Positions 12,101-22,200 of a stretch of DNA of 54,251 nt are shown piece by piece. Position 1 is the stretch's first letter. Each line of letters starts with the position of its first letter. Both the position numbers and the translations under genes were made by a program. The notes beneath the pieces were generated by a model. It searched no databases. It was given only the letters and a program-made list of their open reading frames with translations, and was not told where the DNA came from. The stretch comes from Phoronis australis (Eukaryota; Phoronida; Phoronidae): the NCBI GenBank assembly GCA_002633005.1, contig NMRA01001105.1:1-54251 (forward strand). Reading direction: 5' to 3'.

Positions 12101-12396
12101 TTGGCTGATATCATGTTAAATGAATTAATGTTATTATCATTATTACTATTGTTGTTGTTTTTAGCGATGTAATCAGCCGTTGAAAAATCAAAAAATTGTG
12201 CAAATTCTCAAAATTAAAGAAAAATGATGTAATTAAGCTGATGAAAGTATCAGAAGTCCCGTATCATGTGCACTGGCTTCTGTCCGATGTCTCAGGTCAT
12301 TGGAATGACGACAACTGTGGCGAGAAACTGGGTTATGTCTGCCAGCGCCCTCTAGGGGGGCATCCGACCAGAACCGTGCCAGNTACTACACGTTGA
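98..12396 (+). CDS. Multi-CTLD C-type lectin gene, 3' portion (11 exons in window)
   Basis: Spliced gene, described exon by exon below. In order it encodes the tail of a CTLD, a complete CTLD (2,178 + 3,056), the first half of a CTLD (4,205), a CTLD in three exons (4,764 + 6,373 + 7,414) and a CTLD in four exons (8,361 + 9,297 + 11,744 + 12,296), joined by Pro/Thr-rich linkers. Visible hallmarks are W.GL, the paired cysteines, WND or variants and the YVCQ ending. Family knowledge: such tandem CTLD proteins (mannose-receptor-like or secreted lectins) bind glycans or proteins outside the cell. No signal peptide or membrane helix lies in the window; the 5' end is upstream. Phases agree at all junctions except around 4,465-4,764, where an undetermined base (4,763) sits. 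The true 3' end is uncertain because a second undetermined base (12,383) lies just before the in-frame stop. Confidence 0.85.
1186..1701. mobile_element. hAT-like MITE, 516 bp
   Basis: The left end reads CAGGGCTTGGAAT and the right end ATTCCAAGCCCTG, a 13-bp perfect terminal inverted repeat. ATACTA flanks both sides (1,180-1,185 and 1,702-1,707) as a target-site duplication. CAGGG...CCCTG ends are typical of hAT elements, which normally make 8-bp duplications; only 6 bp are perfect here. GC-rich CCGCGG words and a poly-T lie inside. No transposase. Located in the first intron of the lectin gene. Confidence 0.75.
2178..2413 (+). CDS. CTLD first-half exon (linker + WIGL half)
   Basis: Acceptor ACACTAG, donor GATGTATGTG. 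Starts in phase 1, matching the exon ending at 194, and ends in phase 0. It encodes a short Pro linker and then the N-terminal half of a CTLD: Cys, GYRPFGGSCYFL, an alpha-helical stretch with FCRDHGGDLVSI and the signature WIGL. Length and spacing are normal for the family. It continues at 3,056. Confidence 0.88.
3056..3230 (+). CDS. CTLD second-half exon (EP./WND loop)
   Basis: Acceptor TTTAG, donor AAGTAAGATAGG; phase 0 in, phase 1 out. Encodes FRWSDNWPVTY, a GEPM tetrapeptide where EPN would stand, LWNDTVC and SVCEI, so it completes the CTLD begun at 2,178. WND is intact but the third residue of EPN is Met, so calcium-dependent mannose binding is doubtful for this domain. Confidence 0.88.
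4205..4465 (+). CDS. CTLD first-half exon without an adjacent second half
   Basis: Acceptor CTTACAG, donor GCAGGTGGGT; phase 1 at both ends. Encodes a Thr/Pro linker (TTPPPGLC-like), then CPRDWQPFGANCYWF, a helix with VCRYF, SLVSVHSQADEEFV and VWVGLSRQPGAG. It is a full N-terminal CTLD half. No exon with the expected WSDG...WND...YVCQ half follows before the next CTLD start at 4,764. A degraded tail may exist at 4,646-4,745 (see findings). Its phase-1 end is compatible with direct splicing to 7,414. Confidence 0.85.
4764..4824 (+). CDS. CTLD N-terminal mini-exon
   Basis: Short exon ending CAAG|GTAAAC in phase 0. Encodes a poly-Pro linker and CPSVWSYVNGKCYK, the first disulphide loop of a CTLD. 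It pairs with the phase-0 acceptor at 6,373. The 5' boundary depends on the undetermined base at 4,763: if it is G, TAG becomes the acceptor. That would give a phase-2 start, which does not fit the phase-1 end at 4,465, so something is missing or misread here. Confidence 0.6.
4989..5020. repeat. 32-bp hairpin (terminal palindrome of a repeat element)
   Basis: Arms TATGCTCTCACATA and TATGTGAGAGCATA are perfect 14-bp inverted repeats around TTTA. It stands at the left edge of a repetitive stretch that continues to about 5,560. Confidence 0.8.
5021..5587. repeat. Degenerate internal repeats (CTGTATCTCCTAAAC units)
   Basis: Between the hairpin and the SINE pair the phrases CTGTATCTCCTAAAC (about 5,060 and 5,484), CCCTAGTGG / CCTAGTGGCA (about 5,169, 5,463, 5,570) and GACGACGA recur at irregular spacing. 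It looks like an old dispersed repeat made of diverged units. No protein is recognised in the open frames here. Confidence 0.5.
5588..5722. mobile_element. Head-to-head pair of tRNA-derived SINE heads
   Basis: The + copy (5,651-5,722) has a tRNA-like A box TAGTGGTTAAGG and B box GGTTCAAATCC. The - copy (5,588-5,645) is its mirror. A 28-bp block ending CTTGGAC and an 18-bp block TAGTGGTTAAGGTGCTGG are perfect inverted repeats between copies. The - copy lacks the anticodon-arm region. The source looks like a Leu/Ser-type tRNA (inference). Not a functional tRNA gene. Confidence 0.7.
5788..5860 (+). ncRNA. Hammerhead-ribozyme-like motif downstream of SINE
   Basis: CTGACGA at 5,788-5,794 is followed by a stem-loop (GG.CGG pairing with CCG.CC) and GAAA at 5,816-5,819, then TTTCG. 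This is the order of a hammerhead core (CUGANGA, stem II, GAAA). ACAC before and GTGT after can pair as part of stem I. The stem III part (ATTT) is poor, so this is a decayed or non-functional copy. Confidence 0.35.
6373..6556 (+). CDS. CTLD middle exon (helices + WLGL)
   Basis: Acceptor AATCTGCAG, donor CAACAGGTATGT; phase 0 in, phase 1 out. Encodes YYSEKNWFNARDHCESLGAQ, LASFHDSETERQV, then LWLGLSYPNASTG. It is the central part of a CTLD and joins the mini-exon at 4,764 to the second half at 7,414. Confidence 0.85.
7414..7626 (+). CDS. CTLD second-half exon (QPN / WRD) plus Thr/Pro linker
   Basis: Acceptor CCACTGCAG, donor TAAGTGCGTG; phase 1 at both ends. Encodes EWSDGTPYDYTNWETGQPNN, CVEF, WRDKNC and WVCQ, followed by a Thr/Pro linker (TTTPTPQP). 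QPN (instead of EPN or QPD) and WRD (instead of WND) are altered sugar-binding motifs. In known CTLDs EPN favours mannose-type and QPD galactose-type ligands; QPN is ambiguous. Confidence 0.88.
7783..7817 (+). mobile_element. Tc1/mariner-like terminal repeat fragment
   Basis: TACAGTACATGCCAAAAGTA, continuing TTCAGAC, resembles the CAGT...CAAAAGTATTCA ends of Tc1-type transposons inserted at TA. No transposase or second end is seen; it leads straight into a minisatellite that reuses AAGTATTCAGAC. Confidence 0.45.
7818..8040 (+). repeat. 51-bp minisatellite, 4.4 copies
   Basis: Units start at 7,818, 7,869, 7,920, 7,971 and (partial) 8,021, each beginning CCAGAATTCC and containing ATGATGGCTGAACC and AAGTATTCA. 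Because 51 is a multiple of 3 the array stays open in frame, which gives a spurious repetitive ORF. It is in the intron between 7,626 and 8,361. Confidence 0.9.
8361..8542 (+). CDS. CTLD first-half exon
   Basis: Acceptor TTATTTGCAG, donor CATGGTAATA; phase 1 in, matching 7,626, and phase 0 out. Encodes SPCGDPKWIAYNNQCYYV, WQGARNWCMVRGAHLTSIHN and ENNFLVTM. This is the first part of the last CTLD in the window. Confidence 0.87.
9297..9364 (+). CDS. CTLD small exon (WIGL strand)
   Basis: 68-nt exon between TTTTCAG and GTAAGTCT; phase 0 in, phase 2 out. Encodes LGKKSRQEKMWIGLNKLNHA and GWQ. The WIGL motif is the conserved core strand of the CTLD. It joins 8,542 to 11,744 in frame. Confidence 0.82.
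11744..11844 (+). CDS. CTLD exon with EPN motif
   Basis: Acceptor AAATGTAG, donor AATGGTAAGA; phase 2 in, phase 1 out. Encodes WADGSPTDMINWSENEPND, GGQSCVDLYIFN. EPN is the mannose-type selectivity motif of C-type lectins and is intact here. Confidence 0.86.
12296..12396 (+). CDS. CTLD terminal exon (WND, YVCQ), end uncertain
   Basis: Acceptor GTCTCAG; phase 1 in. Encodes HWNDDNCGEKLGYVCQ, completing a CTLD with both EPN (11,744 exon) and WND, so this domain is the best candidate in the window for calcium-dependent glycan binding. A Thr-rich tail follows with an undetermined base at 12,383 and an in-frame TGA at 12,394-12,396. Either the protein ends here or a donor lies at the ambiguous base and the gene continues. 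Confidence 0.8.
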
Positions 12397-12403
12397 AATG
12401 AAA

Positions 12404-12530
12404 TTCTATCATGTCTGTTTTCACGTGACCTTTGGTTTTTAGGTTTGAGGGCTTGTACCGTGCAGAGGAGAGATATGCATCGCTTCTGCATCGACCCTGA
12501 ATGGACAAAAATTGGTTTTAAGCAGTTGAC
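12404..12530 (+). repeat. Dispersed repeat copy A (shared with 21,270)
   Basis: CTGTTTTCACGTGACCTTTG, continuing GTTTTTAGGTTTGAGGGC and later CCCTGAATGGAC.AAAATTGG, matches 21,270-21,370 closely. It begins right behind the last lectin exon. Confidence 0.7.
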
Positions 12531-15500
12531 TGCAGCTAACCAGCAAGATCTTCCCATACAGTGTACATGTAGATCTGTTAAAGCCTACTTTCTTCATCGG
12601 AGACAACGAACAAGCTTTGTTACTCCTTTCTCTTCCCACAGCATTTCCACACACCATTAGTGCTGCATGGCGCAATGTACATGTCAGTGGCCTTGGTGAA
12701 AAGTGAATCTCAGTACGAAGTTACCATAAGGCAATGTGTTGTTTGTGTATGAAGAGGAACTACATGTATATCTACTGCTACACAAGTCAGCCTCGTTGGT
12801 GAGGATACCCTTTCAAAGGCATTAAGTCATGTGTGGACAATAGCTTATTTCCTTTCCTGGACGAAACATGCTGGATGGAAGCTAAAGAAGACGTAGCAGC
12901 ACTCTGATCTAGTTCAGGGTCAGGTTTTGGGCACAAAGCGAGTCAAGTTATATGCTGTTGTGTTTACCTTCAAGGATCTAATTGAGGCTGAATGAGGTTA
13001 CCAGGAGGAAAGCCACGTGCCGAAACTGGACCTTTTTTACAAGCGCTTAGATACGCTATTCAAACTAGATCTCCTAGGAATGAAAACAAAAAGCATCTGG
13101 TATAATACCTGTCCTTTCTCACTGAGTGACATTAATATTTCCTTTCAGAAGAAAGGCTTTATACTAATGGTAAAATCTTTTCAATTTGGTACACATTATG
13201 GGGAAATGACATTCAGTGACTACATCGGTTGTCTTATTGTCAGTAGAAAGCCCGTTAATGTTACACTTTGATGATCGAATAAATTTTTCATCAACGGGCA
13301 AGTTTGTCACTAATTATTGAAACCACAATATTTCCTCAGTTTTAAAGCCCCGTACAGTGCAGTTGTGCTTATTCTTTATAAAGCTAAAATGATTAGCGAT
13401 TACGCATGCGAATTGCCGTTTTCCTGTTGACCTCTAGAAATGTGCAGTGATCAAAATAAAGTAATCCCTTTGTTTGCATTTGATTTGTTTGGGTGTGTAA
13501 TTATTTTAAGAGCTTTCTTAAGAAGACCTTTGAACAATTTTAAGTTTTGTGATAACTTGTCCACAACAAAAGTTCTGCATGCAAGAAAAGTATATAAAGA
13601 AACAGCATTGTTAAAAACAATTGTAATTTTCCCACACAATGAAGTCCATTATCAGGCATATCAAAGGATTAATTTCTGAATTAGGTTCAATTCTCTCAGG
13701 TTATTGCTGAAGGATTAATTTTCACTTTGTCCAAAGGTAAAACAGATGGTCAGGCAGTTGGTTTCAGTCGTTTTCTCTCACCTGTAACAGAATAGTCAGA
13801 GAGATATTAGCAAATTATAACAGAAAACACAAGACAAAACTACTTTAAGGCAGAACATACTTGACGTTTCATCTTTTTGTTTATATGTAGAAACTAAATC
13901 TTTGTACCCAAGTCTTATTTAAGATCTGAATTAAACTATGTGAAACAGGCTAAAAGTGATTTAATAATGTGTACTTTTCACGACACCTAAAATGAGCATC
14001 TGACCTCAACAAGTAAAATTCATTCTAAGTGTCAATTTTTATTCTAATGCAATGTTATGACGTTTACTGAATAGCTTAGTCATGTTAATTTGGTAACTAA
14101 TCTGGTAGTCCTGGAGGTGGGGTGCGCTATGAAATAAGGAAACTCACTCGTCTAGAGAATTTTATTGGACATAGCATAGCTTTGAAGAGAAACTGCTTTG
14201 AAAAAGGCACACCTGACTTCTGAGCGTCGCGTACCACACACCTCTTATATTGGACGCATTCCCACCCTTGGAGGACAATACGTGAGTATGTGCTGCTAGC
14301 CTACCCGGCATCCGAGTCCTGGGTGAGTTTTCAAAAGAAACACTTAGTTCCATTCAATAAACCCGTTATTCAGTGAGGTAACTGGTGGAGATAACATCAT
14401 AGAAACTTGATTGCTAAAAAATTACCCAGCAACCGTCCTTATGTAGTCTCAAAGGGGCTTCGGCATCCACACACTTTTTCTCAGTTGGTTGACCCTTTTG
14501 ACCGCAATGCTCCACGAATGTAGTAACCTTAGGTCTTTAGGTAATTTGTGACCACCTGTCGAAAACTTGCACCAGGGAAATTAGCAATGATAAGGCTTTG
14601 CGCGACGACGTATTTTGATAACAATCCGTCTTTTTACCAGCTGTTTACATGCAGACAGCGACGCATGCGCAATTCAATCACCACTAGTACAGCAGCGACA
14701 CCGCGAGGAGAATTCTCCGAATAGCCCCATTGGCACGAAAGAATTGGAGCCCCCGAAGACATTGAATTTAAGCACCAGTCATCACTTTACACCCAAATCC
14801 AGATGCAAATGGATGTAACAGGTCGCAAGTGGTGTGAATTTGTCGTTTTTAATGTAAATGTTGTAATGTTACCATGTGTCACTGGTCAAACTTTCATCCA
14901 GCGGGTCTATTTTTACCAGGATTTTAATGATAATAGGCTTGTTCCAAGGAGGAAACATTTTATGAGTATGGTGTTCTGCCAGAGTTGCTGACCAACAGAG
15001 TAAAGGATGATGCAAAGCTGTATCCAAACTCTGAGAAGTACAAGTGCAAGTGTTGAGGATTGAGCTTATGTATTACGAGTACACTTGTGTGCCACATATT
15101 TCCAATGTCATTGTTTTTGTACTCATTTTAGGACCTGCTTCTTTGTGGCCAAACTGCTTGTAGGATCACTCAAAATTAACTAGTGTATTTTTGCTTAGAA
15201 TAACATAGCTTTTATTTTTGAAGAGTTTATTAACTTTGCTGCCTTCTTGAAATTTTTGCATCGGCGGTTGTATCACTTTTCTGTACCAGCGTCTGTATTC
15301 GTTAAAGTTATAAGGGATATAAAGACACTGGTAACTAGGCAAGTCATTTTGATTTCCATCCTTTTCATTCAGCGCTTTGTGACTTTTTGACAGTGATGGA
15401 CACCCTTTAAATCAACCAGGAGCAATGAAGTCACGGGTATATTTTGGTGCTGCGTAGTGGTGATGTTTTGTGAGAGAGCGTTTAAGAGATTTTGCCAGGT

Positions 15501-16688
15501 CGTTTATATCTATATAATCTGAAAACTCGATATCTCAGAGGTGTGTTTTAGTGTATTCTTATGTCTGATGCTGCTTGTCCATGTTGGGAGCTAGGTATGA
15601 GTCACATTTGAGTGCAATAGGTGATATATTTGTGATAAAGCTGTTTATAGTAACCATACTGTTTGTTCTTAATGCTGTGGTGTTAACTCTGTTTATATAA
15701 GTTTTATGGTCTAGTTCACCTACTGGATTAACTGTATAAATATATCGTTTTTCCGACAACTAAATTCAGCTTGGAGGGGATGCACTCGGTAGAGCATGAC
15801 TTTGAGATACTCCTGCGTTACAATATTGTCACTAGAACTTGTAAATTGACCCTTCTGATGTACATTTATAAACTCGACAGCAAAGGTTCATAAAAAGCAG
15901 CTTTTTTGTCTAATGACGTACCGTGCATCATCTTTCACCCTGTTTACTGTTTAAAACACATTGCTTCGAACCACGTTATCCTACAGACAAGTGGTTTGCA
16001 TGCGAAGGTCACTTTAAGCAAATGGAACAATCACAAGTTCACCAACAGACTGTTTTTATAAAGAAGTACAATAAAGACTACAGTAAATAAATGTTGGTGT
16101 TTATTGATACAAATATTAATTTTTGAAAAGGGAAAAAAGACATTTCAGTAAGTGGTTGAACACCGATGTTTTCCAGGATAGTCATATCAGGTGTCATTTC
16201 AGGAACCAACTATTCCTTCATTTGTGAAGTTTACCAGGTAACTAAAAATAACCTATATTTTGTTTAGTTCAGAAATTAACCATGCTATTAGGGAAAACAA
16301 ATTGCAGTATTCTATAATTCTTGATTCTTTCGATTACCCTCCCCACAGGGATACGTACTCTGGCAATTCATCAGGCTTCGTCCTCCTCGCTGACTGGGAA
16401 CTGGTCTTTGCCGTTTGAGAATGGAGGTATATTAAGCTTGACTTGTTTTTGAGCTAAATACCCATCGCTTAAAAAACTCTGTCAGCCATGATCGAGTCTC
16501 AGTCCTGACTCGAGACCTTTGATTAACCAGCGTTTTCTGCGACTTCCTTGTCAGTTGCCCTTCCTGGACCCAAGTCACTTATGTGAGTGATGAATCCATT
16601 CGGGGAAATACCAATAAGTCCTTTGGCAGTGTCGTGTCTCTTATACAAGCTGTACGTTTTTGATTGTACACGGAAATGAGAAGGGATT

Positions 16689-16690
<2 letters not shown>
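12531..16690. other. No gene recognised
   Basis: AT-rich sequence with only short open frames that have no codon-level or domain signature. There is a GCATGC word cluster near 14,650 and a potential AATAAA at 13,277 that could serve the lectin gene if it ends at 12,396. I see no RNA gene. Confidence 0.4.
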
Positions 16691-16691
<1 letters not shown>

Positions 16692-16751
<60 letters not shown>

Positions 16752-16762
16752 GTATGTATACA
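16692..16762. repeat. (TA)n / (TATG)n microsatellite
   Basis: About 48 bases of perfect TA repeat followed by TATG repeats. Confidence 0.95.
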
Positions 16763-16837
16763 TGTTTGTATGCAGTTATGGGGTCATCATTTTAAACCTT
16801 GAAGTGGGGTAAAATTTTGAGACCTCGTTCCGGGTAA

Positions 16838-17040
16838 TGTATAGCCAGCAACTATATATGCCCCATAGGGTATATGCCCCGGAACAATATATATCCCGCA
16901 ATTATATATACCTCGCTATTTATATACCCCAGTACAATATATAGCCCGCAAGTATATATGACTCATTAGATATATGCCCCAGTATTTTTATAACCTGGTT
17001 TTCCACCTAATATACAAGCCCCGCAACTATGTATATGTCA
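16838..17040. repeat. ~50-bp AT-rich satellite, 3-4 diverged copies
   Basis: Units contain ACAATATATAGCCCGCAA, TATATATG and TATATGCCCC and recur about every 50 bases, decaying to the right. Confidence 0.7.
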
Positions 17041-17199
17041 CATCCGGTTAATGTTTTATGTGCCAAAAATACACTCCTCTGCAGACCACTGGAATAACGT
17101 GTATGGGTCCAAAAGAGATTTTGCCACTTTCAAACTTAAAATGAATGATCCTTTTATATGTTTATAATTCTGAAATCACATCATTTTTGGCCAAATTAC

Positions 17200-17396
17200 G
17201 ATTAGAAAACGGACAGTTGCCGCACAAATAAAGAAGTTCGTGCTAAGTCAACGTTTCGTCTTATTCAGCAAGACATCATCAGGATATGTACGGAGGGAAA
17301 ACAAGTGCCGATTACCCTTCAAGTCATATCCATGAAGTTAAATGAGAGTGAGAGATACGGGGAAAGTAATGTGCGGCAATTGTCCGTTTTCTAATT
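17200..17396. repeat. Inverted repeat enclosing a hammerhead-like motif
   Basis: GATTAGAAAACGGACAGTTG, continuing CCGCACA (17,200-17,226), is repeated inverted at 17,370-17,396 with one or two changes. The 143 bp between hold the ribozyme-like motif at 17,251-17,282. Confidence 0.75.
17251..17282 (-). ncRNA. Minimal hammerhead-ribozyme-like motif
   Basis: On the minus strand: CTGATGA (17,276-17,282), a perfect 5-bp stem II GTCTT/AAGAC with loop GCTGAAT, then GAAACGTT. The self-complementary ACGT after GAA is what minimal type I hammerheads of Penelope-like elements use as a two-base-pair stem III that works as a dimer. Stem I pairing is weak. Published family: hammerheads in Penelope-like retroelements; activity here is inference. 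Confidence 0.5.
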
Positions 17397-19096
17397 GTGA
17401 AACGTGACTAACCCAGGTACCAACTGTGCTATTAAATTAATAGTAATAATAGGATATTGTGATGACCTAAAATAGATCATGAACATCATATTTTTAAACG
17501 TAAATTACATTCGAATACACTGCAGAAGTCATCAAGACGTTAAGACCCCATTACCGTTATAAGCAATACCTTATAAGTAAAGGTCCTGAATATGCAAATT
17601 ACCAGTGGTGACGCCCTATTCGAACACGTGTCTTTCGGTATAAATGCAGGTGAATTCACACCTCTCTTGCAGCTAGCGGTACACGGTATTATTGCTGCCT
17701 AACCATAATCCTTTGTGGAGGACCAGGCTGGTCTTAGTGGTCAGTAACACTTTAAGACAACAAGTACAAATCAATAACATGTTACACATGAGTCATAAGC
17801 ACTTATTTTCATTGTTCTTCCACGGAACAAGCCCAATTGCTCTGGCTGTCCTTGGCCTGATAATGAAAATTGATTAAACCTGTATCATCCAAGTAGGTTT
17901 TACAAACTGACAATGAGTTTGCAAAAGATAATTAAACAATACATTTGTTTAGGTTCCTGGTTTTAATGTGTTTTGCAATTCAAACTGTCATTTGCATTTA
18001 ATTTTTAATTAAGTTGTTTTTTAAACATATTCGCTTATTCTGGATACATCGTGTCCATACATTGTATAACTGGTTATCTGAATCACAATACAGATAATGA
18101 TATGACAGATAAGGCAGCCACAATGACAGAGACTAGCACTATTCTTCACAAACTGTTTTGACTTGTCACTGAATGGAGTTTAAGTTTTGTGGATTTTTGT
18201 CGTGGTGAGTTTGGCTTACTTGTAGAGCTTGGAAACTTGTGCAACGAATTTGAAGTTCAATCCCAATGCACCGAAAGATGTAAGTAATTTGATAACCAAA
18301 TTACGACACATGTTTGGAACCATATCAATACACAATCCAATTAAGGCTGACAATAACTTCTCGTAGTATTTACAGGGACTTTATACGTAATTGTGTTATT
18401 ACCGTCAAGTTTGAATTTTCAGCTCTATGCAGCACTGATTGGAGTTTGTTGTCACGCAGGGATTTGAGTAAACAACTTCATCACAACATTCTTATTTTCT
18501 GTGTTCGTATGCTTTGAAATGTAAATTAATCCAATCATGTAAATCTCCAGAGTTTTGGAATTTTTTGTAACTTCTGTCAAACAAGAATAAATCATTTTTT
18601 CTGATATAAAATCTCACTGTTTTGACCATACTTTTGGTATACTGTAGATTACGCATGTCAGTCAGTAAAAGTTTGCATAAGTGGTTCGCTTCAAATACGG
18701 CGTCTAATTACTAATTGCCACAGCATGGCAAAAATACACTATCAACTCGGACCCAAGTTTGACGTGTCAGTCAAACCAAAGACCAGATCTCTATACAATC
18801 ATTTACAGAAAGGTTTACACGGTGTCAATAGAACAGGGGACTCCCATAAAGACACACAATAACAGTAATTAGGCAAGTCCCCGGGGGAGTACTAGTACAT
18901 GTAGGCCCTCACATGTCATGACATTCTGGTGACTCAATTATTTAACCAGATTTAACTGCCACATGGGAGCTTGCATTTCAATTTTCTTGAACAATGAACC
19001 TCTAGTATACACCCTATACTGTAAGTAAGTATGCTAATAAAAGGAATACTGTGTACTAGTATGTATTATTTTATAGCCATAGATGAGCCGGAATTC
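17397..19096. other. No gene recognised
   Basis: Nothing supported beyond short chance frames; the sequence is AT-rich and of low repeat content. Confidence 0.4.
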
Positions 19097-19264
19097 TGTC
19101 GAGGTTTGCAATGCATTTCTACGACTATGTGACACACATGACTTTCAATCGGGGTCTATCTGATTCCGATTGAAAGACAAGCCGTATCCACGCGTGTACA
19201 GCGATCTCTGTAACAACACATTCGTCACGCAGACCACGTAGTGGCGAGATTGCAAACCTCGACA
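19097..19264. repeat. Nested inverted repeat (small MITE-like, 168 bp)
   Basis: TGTCGAGGTTTGCAAT at the left is perfectly mirrored by ATTGCAAACCTCGACA at the right. Inside, CTTTCAATCGG (19,142-19,152) mirrors CCGATTGAAAG (19,166-19,176). The whole piece can fold into one long stem. Confidence 0.7.
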
Positions 19265-22200
19265 AATTGCTACTGCGTAACAATATAATATTGTATGCAA
19301 TAGCCCCCTTTCCATGGCATATACCAGTGCGTTTTAGAGTAAAGGGCGATGAATTGGTCCCCTTGGAATTCCAAATTCAATAGACCAGGCGTGCGCATAG
19401 CTGGCGAGACACATACGTAACAAATTACGTAATGAACCGCCTTTCTGAAAGTTAAATAATCATGTCGCAGGGCTATTCAGATCAGGTTAACCAAACTAGA
19501 CGCACTCAAATTAGATCAATGATTTGGTATCTCCAAATTTAGCCTCCAGTGCCGACAGAGTAGCCTACACCTAACCTGGCATTATGTCATTACATTCACT
19601 CCATTCCTTTGAGTAGTGTGCATTATGATGAATGTTGACCAAGACCCTTTTGTCCACTTGTCGTTACACGCATGCTGGCGCCTTTGATTAAAGTATTTCG
19701 TTGTGATTTTAAAGCAGTAGCTATGTTGTACTATGTTCTTAGATGATTTTGAGTGTCAAACCTACCAGAAAATTGATTGTTCCAATAAATTAAGAAAATG
19801 GTATATTCAGCTTTCCCATGACGACAAAGCAGGAAATTACATGGGACACACTACAGTTTTTTACAAGGTTTTTGCTGCCGACACACACCCAAGTGGAGAT
19901 AAAAAAGTCATTATCTCATATCCTTATCGAGAGTCTGAAAAAATAAAATATTTCTTGGCTTCCCCAACTCAAAAGCACTACTCGTGATAACTGAAACTTA
20001 ATAATTGTGCTACAGATTTTTAACCGGCTAATTCATATAGGGGAAAAAACGGCACAGAAAAATAGTACCTAAAATACCAAATTTGACCGTTTTCTCCCTA
20101 AATTTACTGCTTCCCTTCAAGTGATAGAAAACATCTGACAATAGATTCAGGATGCTCTTTCTCTAGATTCTACTTGAAAAATGTGGTAATAGTTAGCCCC
20201 TTACAAGCTACTTTTTTGCAAATTCGATCTGTCTGACAGCCACCTGAATTCGCACAAAGATTTTATAGTTATAGTATCTTTGATTCGCAGCCGTTTTCTC
20301 AGTTAGCAGGCGACAGGGGTTGAAAGCAAGCCGACAGCCACCATTTAGCATGGAAAGTGGGTCGCGGTTAAAAAAACTTGACTTTCCTCATTCAGACAAC
20401 ACAAGTAAATCAGTTTCTGGGCATTTTTTCAACAAATTTCTCAATCCTCCCGCCAAACTTGACACGCGCCCTGTATTTAAATTCTAGAAAGTGCCATGCG
20501 GAAACAGCCTAACTGTTCAGTGTTACTACGATGTCACCGAAAACTGGTGTTCTTTGAGACCGCCCTGCTCAACACAACACGTGAATTATTGAGAGAAAGG
20601 TTTTGGCTGCAGAATCCAAGAATTTACAAAGCAAGACACAACCAAAGCGTTTATTTTCATTGATAATGTAAGGAACATTCGACAATCTTTACATCAATAG
20701 AGGGCGCGACAATCTTTACATTAATAGAGGGCGTGCGTGTACTCGTGGCGTGTACTAGTGGTGTGGTGATTAAGCAGCCTCGACTTCGTGAGCCCTTTAA
20801 TACATAGTGAAATAGCTTACAGCTGGGCCAACTGATTCTGAGAAAAGGGTGCGTCTGCAAGAGCAAGTAAGCATTACTTCATACTAAGTAAGGTTTGTCA
20901 GTGATTATTTTAACGATTATTCCATGCTTATAATACTGATATCTGATCGTCGAGGTACATCTGTACTGGCCGATGTCGACTTCGCTTCAGTCAGTTAATC
21001 ATTGTTTGTTGTGATGACTGATGTGTATTACGATACTTGACATAGCACTATGGATCTTTTCCTATATCAAAGCATTTATTTATGTTTGGAATAATTTCTA
21101 ACAGTTACATCAATCAATGCTGAATGTTTATCATGTCAACTCGATATTTCTAGTGAGGTAAGACTACAATCCAAGCCCAAAGGGTAAGTCGCAAATATCC
21201 ATTAGACTATTTGTTTACTCCCTATCCTATGGGCTCTAGATACATATTACACTTTGACATGGACATCGAAATATATCAAGTCTGTTTTCACCTGACCTTT
21301 GGTTTTTAGGTTTGAGGGCAACTACCGCTTCTGCAACTGTCCCTGAATGGACGAAAATTGGTTTTGAGGGGTTTGTTTAGACTGGTCAAATATCCAGGTT
21401 CCTATATAGATAAGTATAAAAGGGGTTTTTAAATAGTTTGAAATGAGCCTGAAAGTGACAAAATTTTAGTTCGTTTTTAAATATGTTATTTTTTAAATTT
21501 CAAAAATCCAATTTTACCTCGATTTTTTTTCAAAATGCACAGGGAATGTTATCAACTGTTTCCTTACGCAGTATTATACTTATCCATACCAGAGATATTT
21601 ACAAAATCATTATGATTTTGATTTTGTGGCATTCTTTCAAGCGAGATGTGGCAAGCACGACACTTTCTGACATTTGGTCACTTTCCGTCTAGTATTAATC
21701 GGGTCCGTGTATCAAAAAACTCTGGCAGGCGATTTTACTGCACTTCTAAAGAGTTTCAAATTTGCAAATTTCGTAAAAAAATGACCCCCGTGTTGCGGAA
21801 AAATAGGCCCGAGAATCTTGCACAACCCTGAAATCCTGAGCCGAGTAAAATGGCTTTGAAGTTAAGCAGGTGCCGTTTTCGATTTGAGGTCAAAATTCGT
21901 TCAGAATGCAAGGTCATTATTTTCCAATTTCTGTTGATGTACTAAAATTAAAGCTAATATTAATTTCGTGTTTAGAAAATATGACATACCTGTTTGTTTA
22001 CAGCGTAATTTTTGCCGCGTGGTAAAAGACTCTCTAACTATATTACATAGACTTATTTGATAGCATTCAAATATCATATGAAGTTACCGTCAATTCATAA
22101 ACCAATATCTGTGTTTTATCAAATAGCCACGTTACTGTCTACATAACAATATTGGCGATGAGGATAAATAACTACTTTCATCGTAATGATTCAACATTTT

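Noticed and set aside
19733-19987. 84-codon ORF as a real gene
   Set aside because: No domain, no splice partner and no start context; length is within chance for this much AT-rich sequence.
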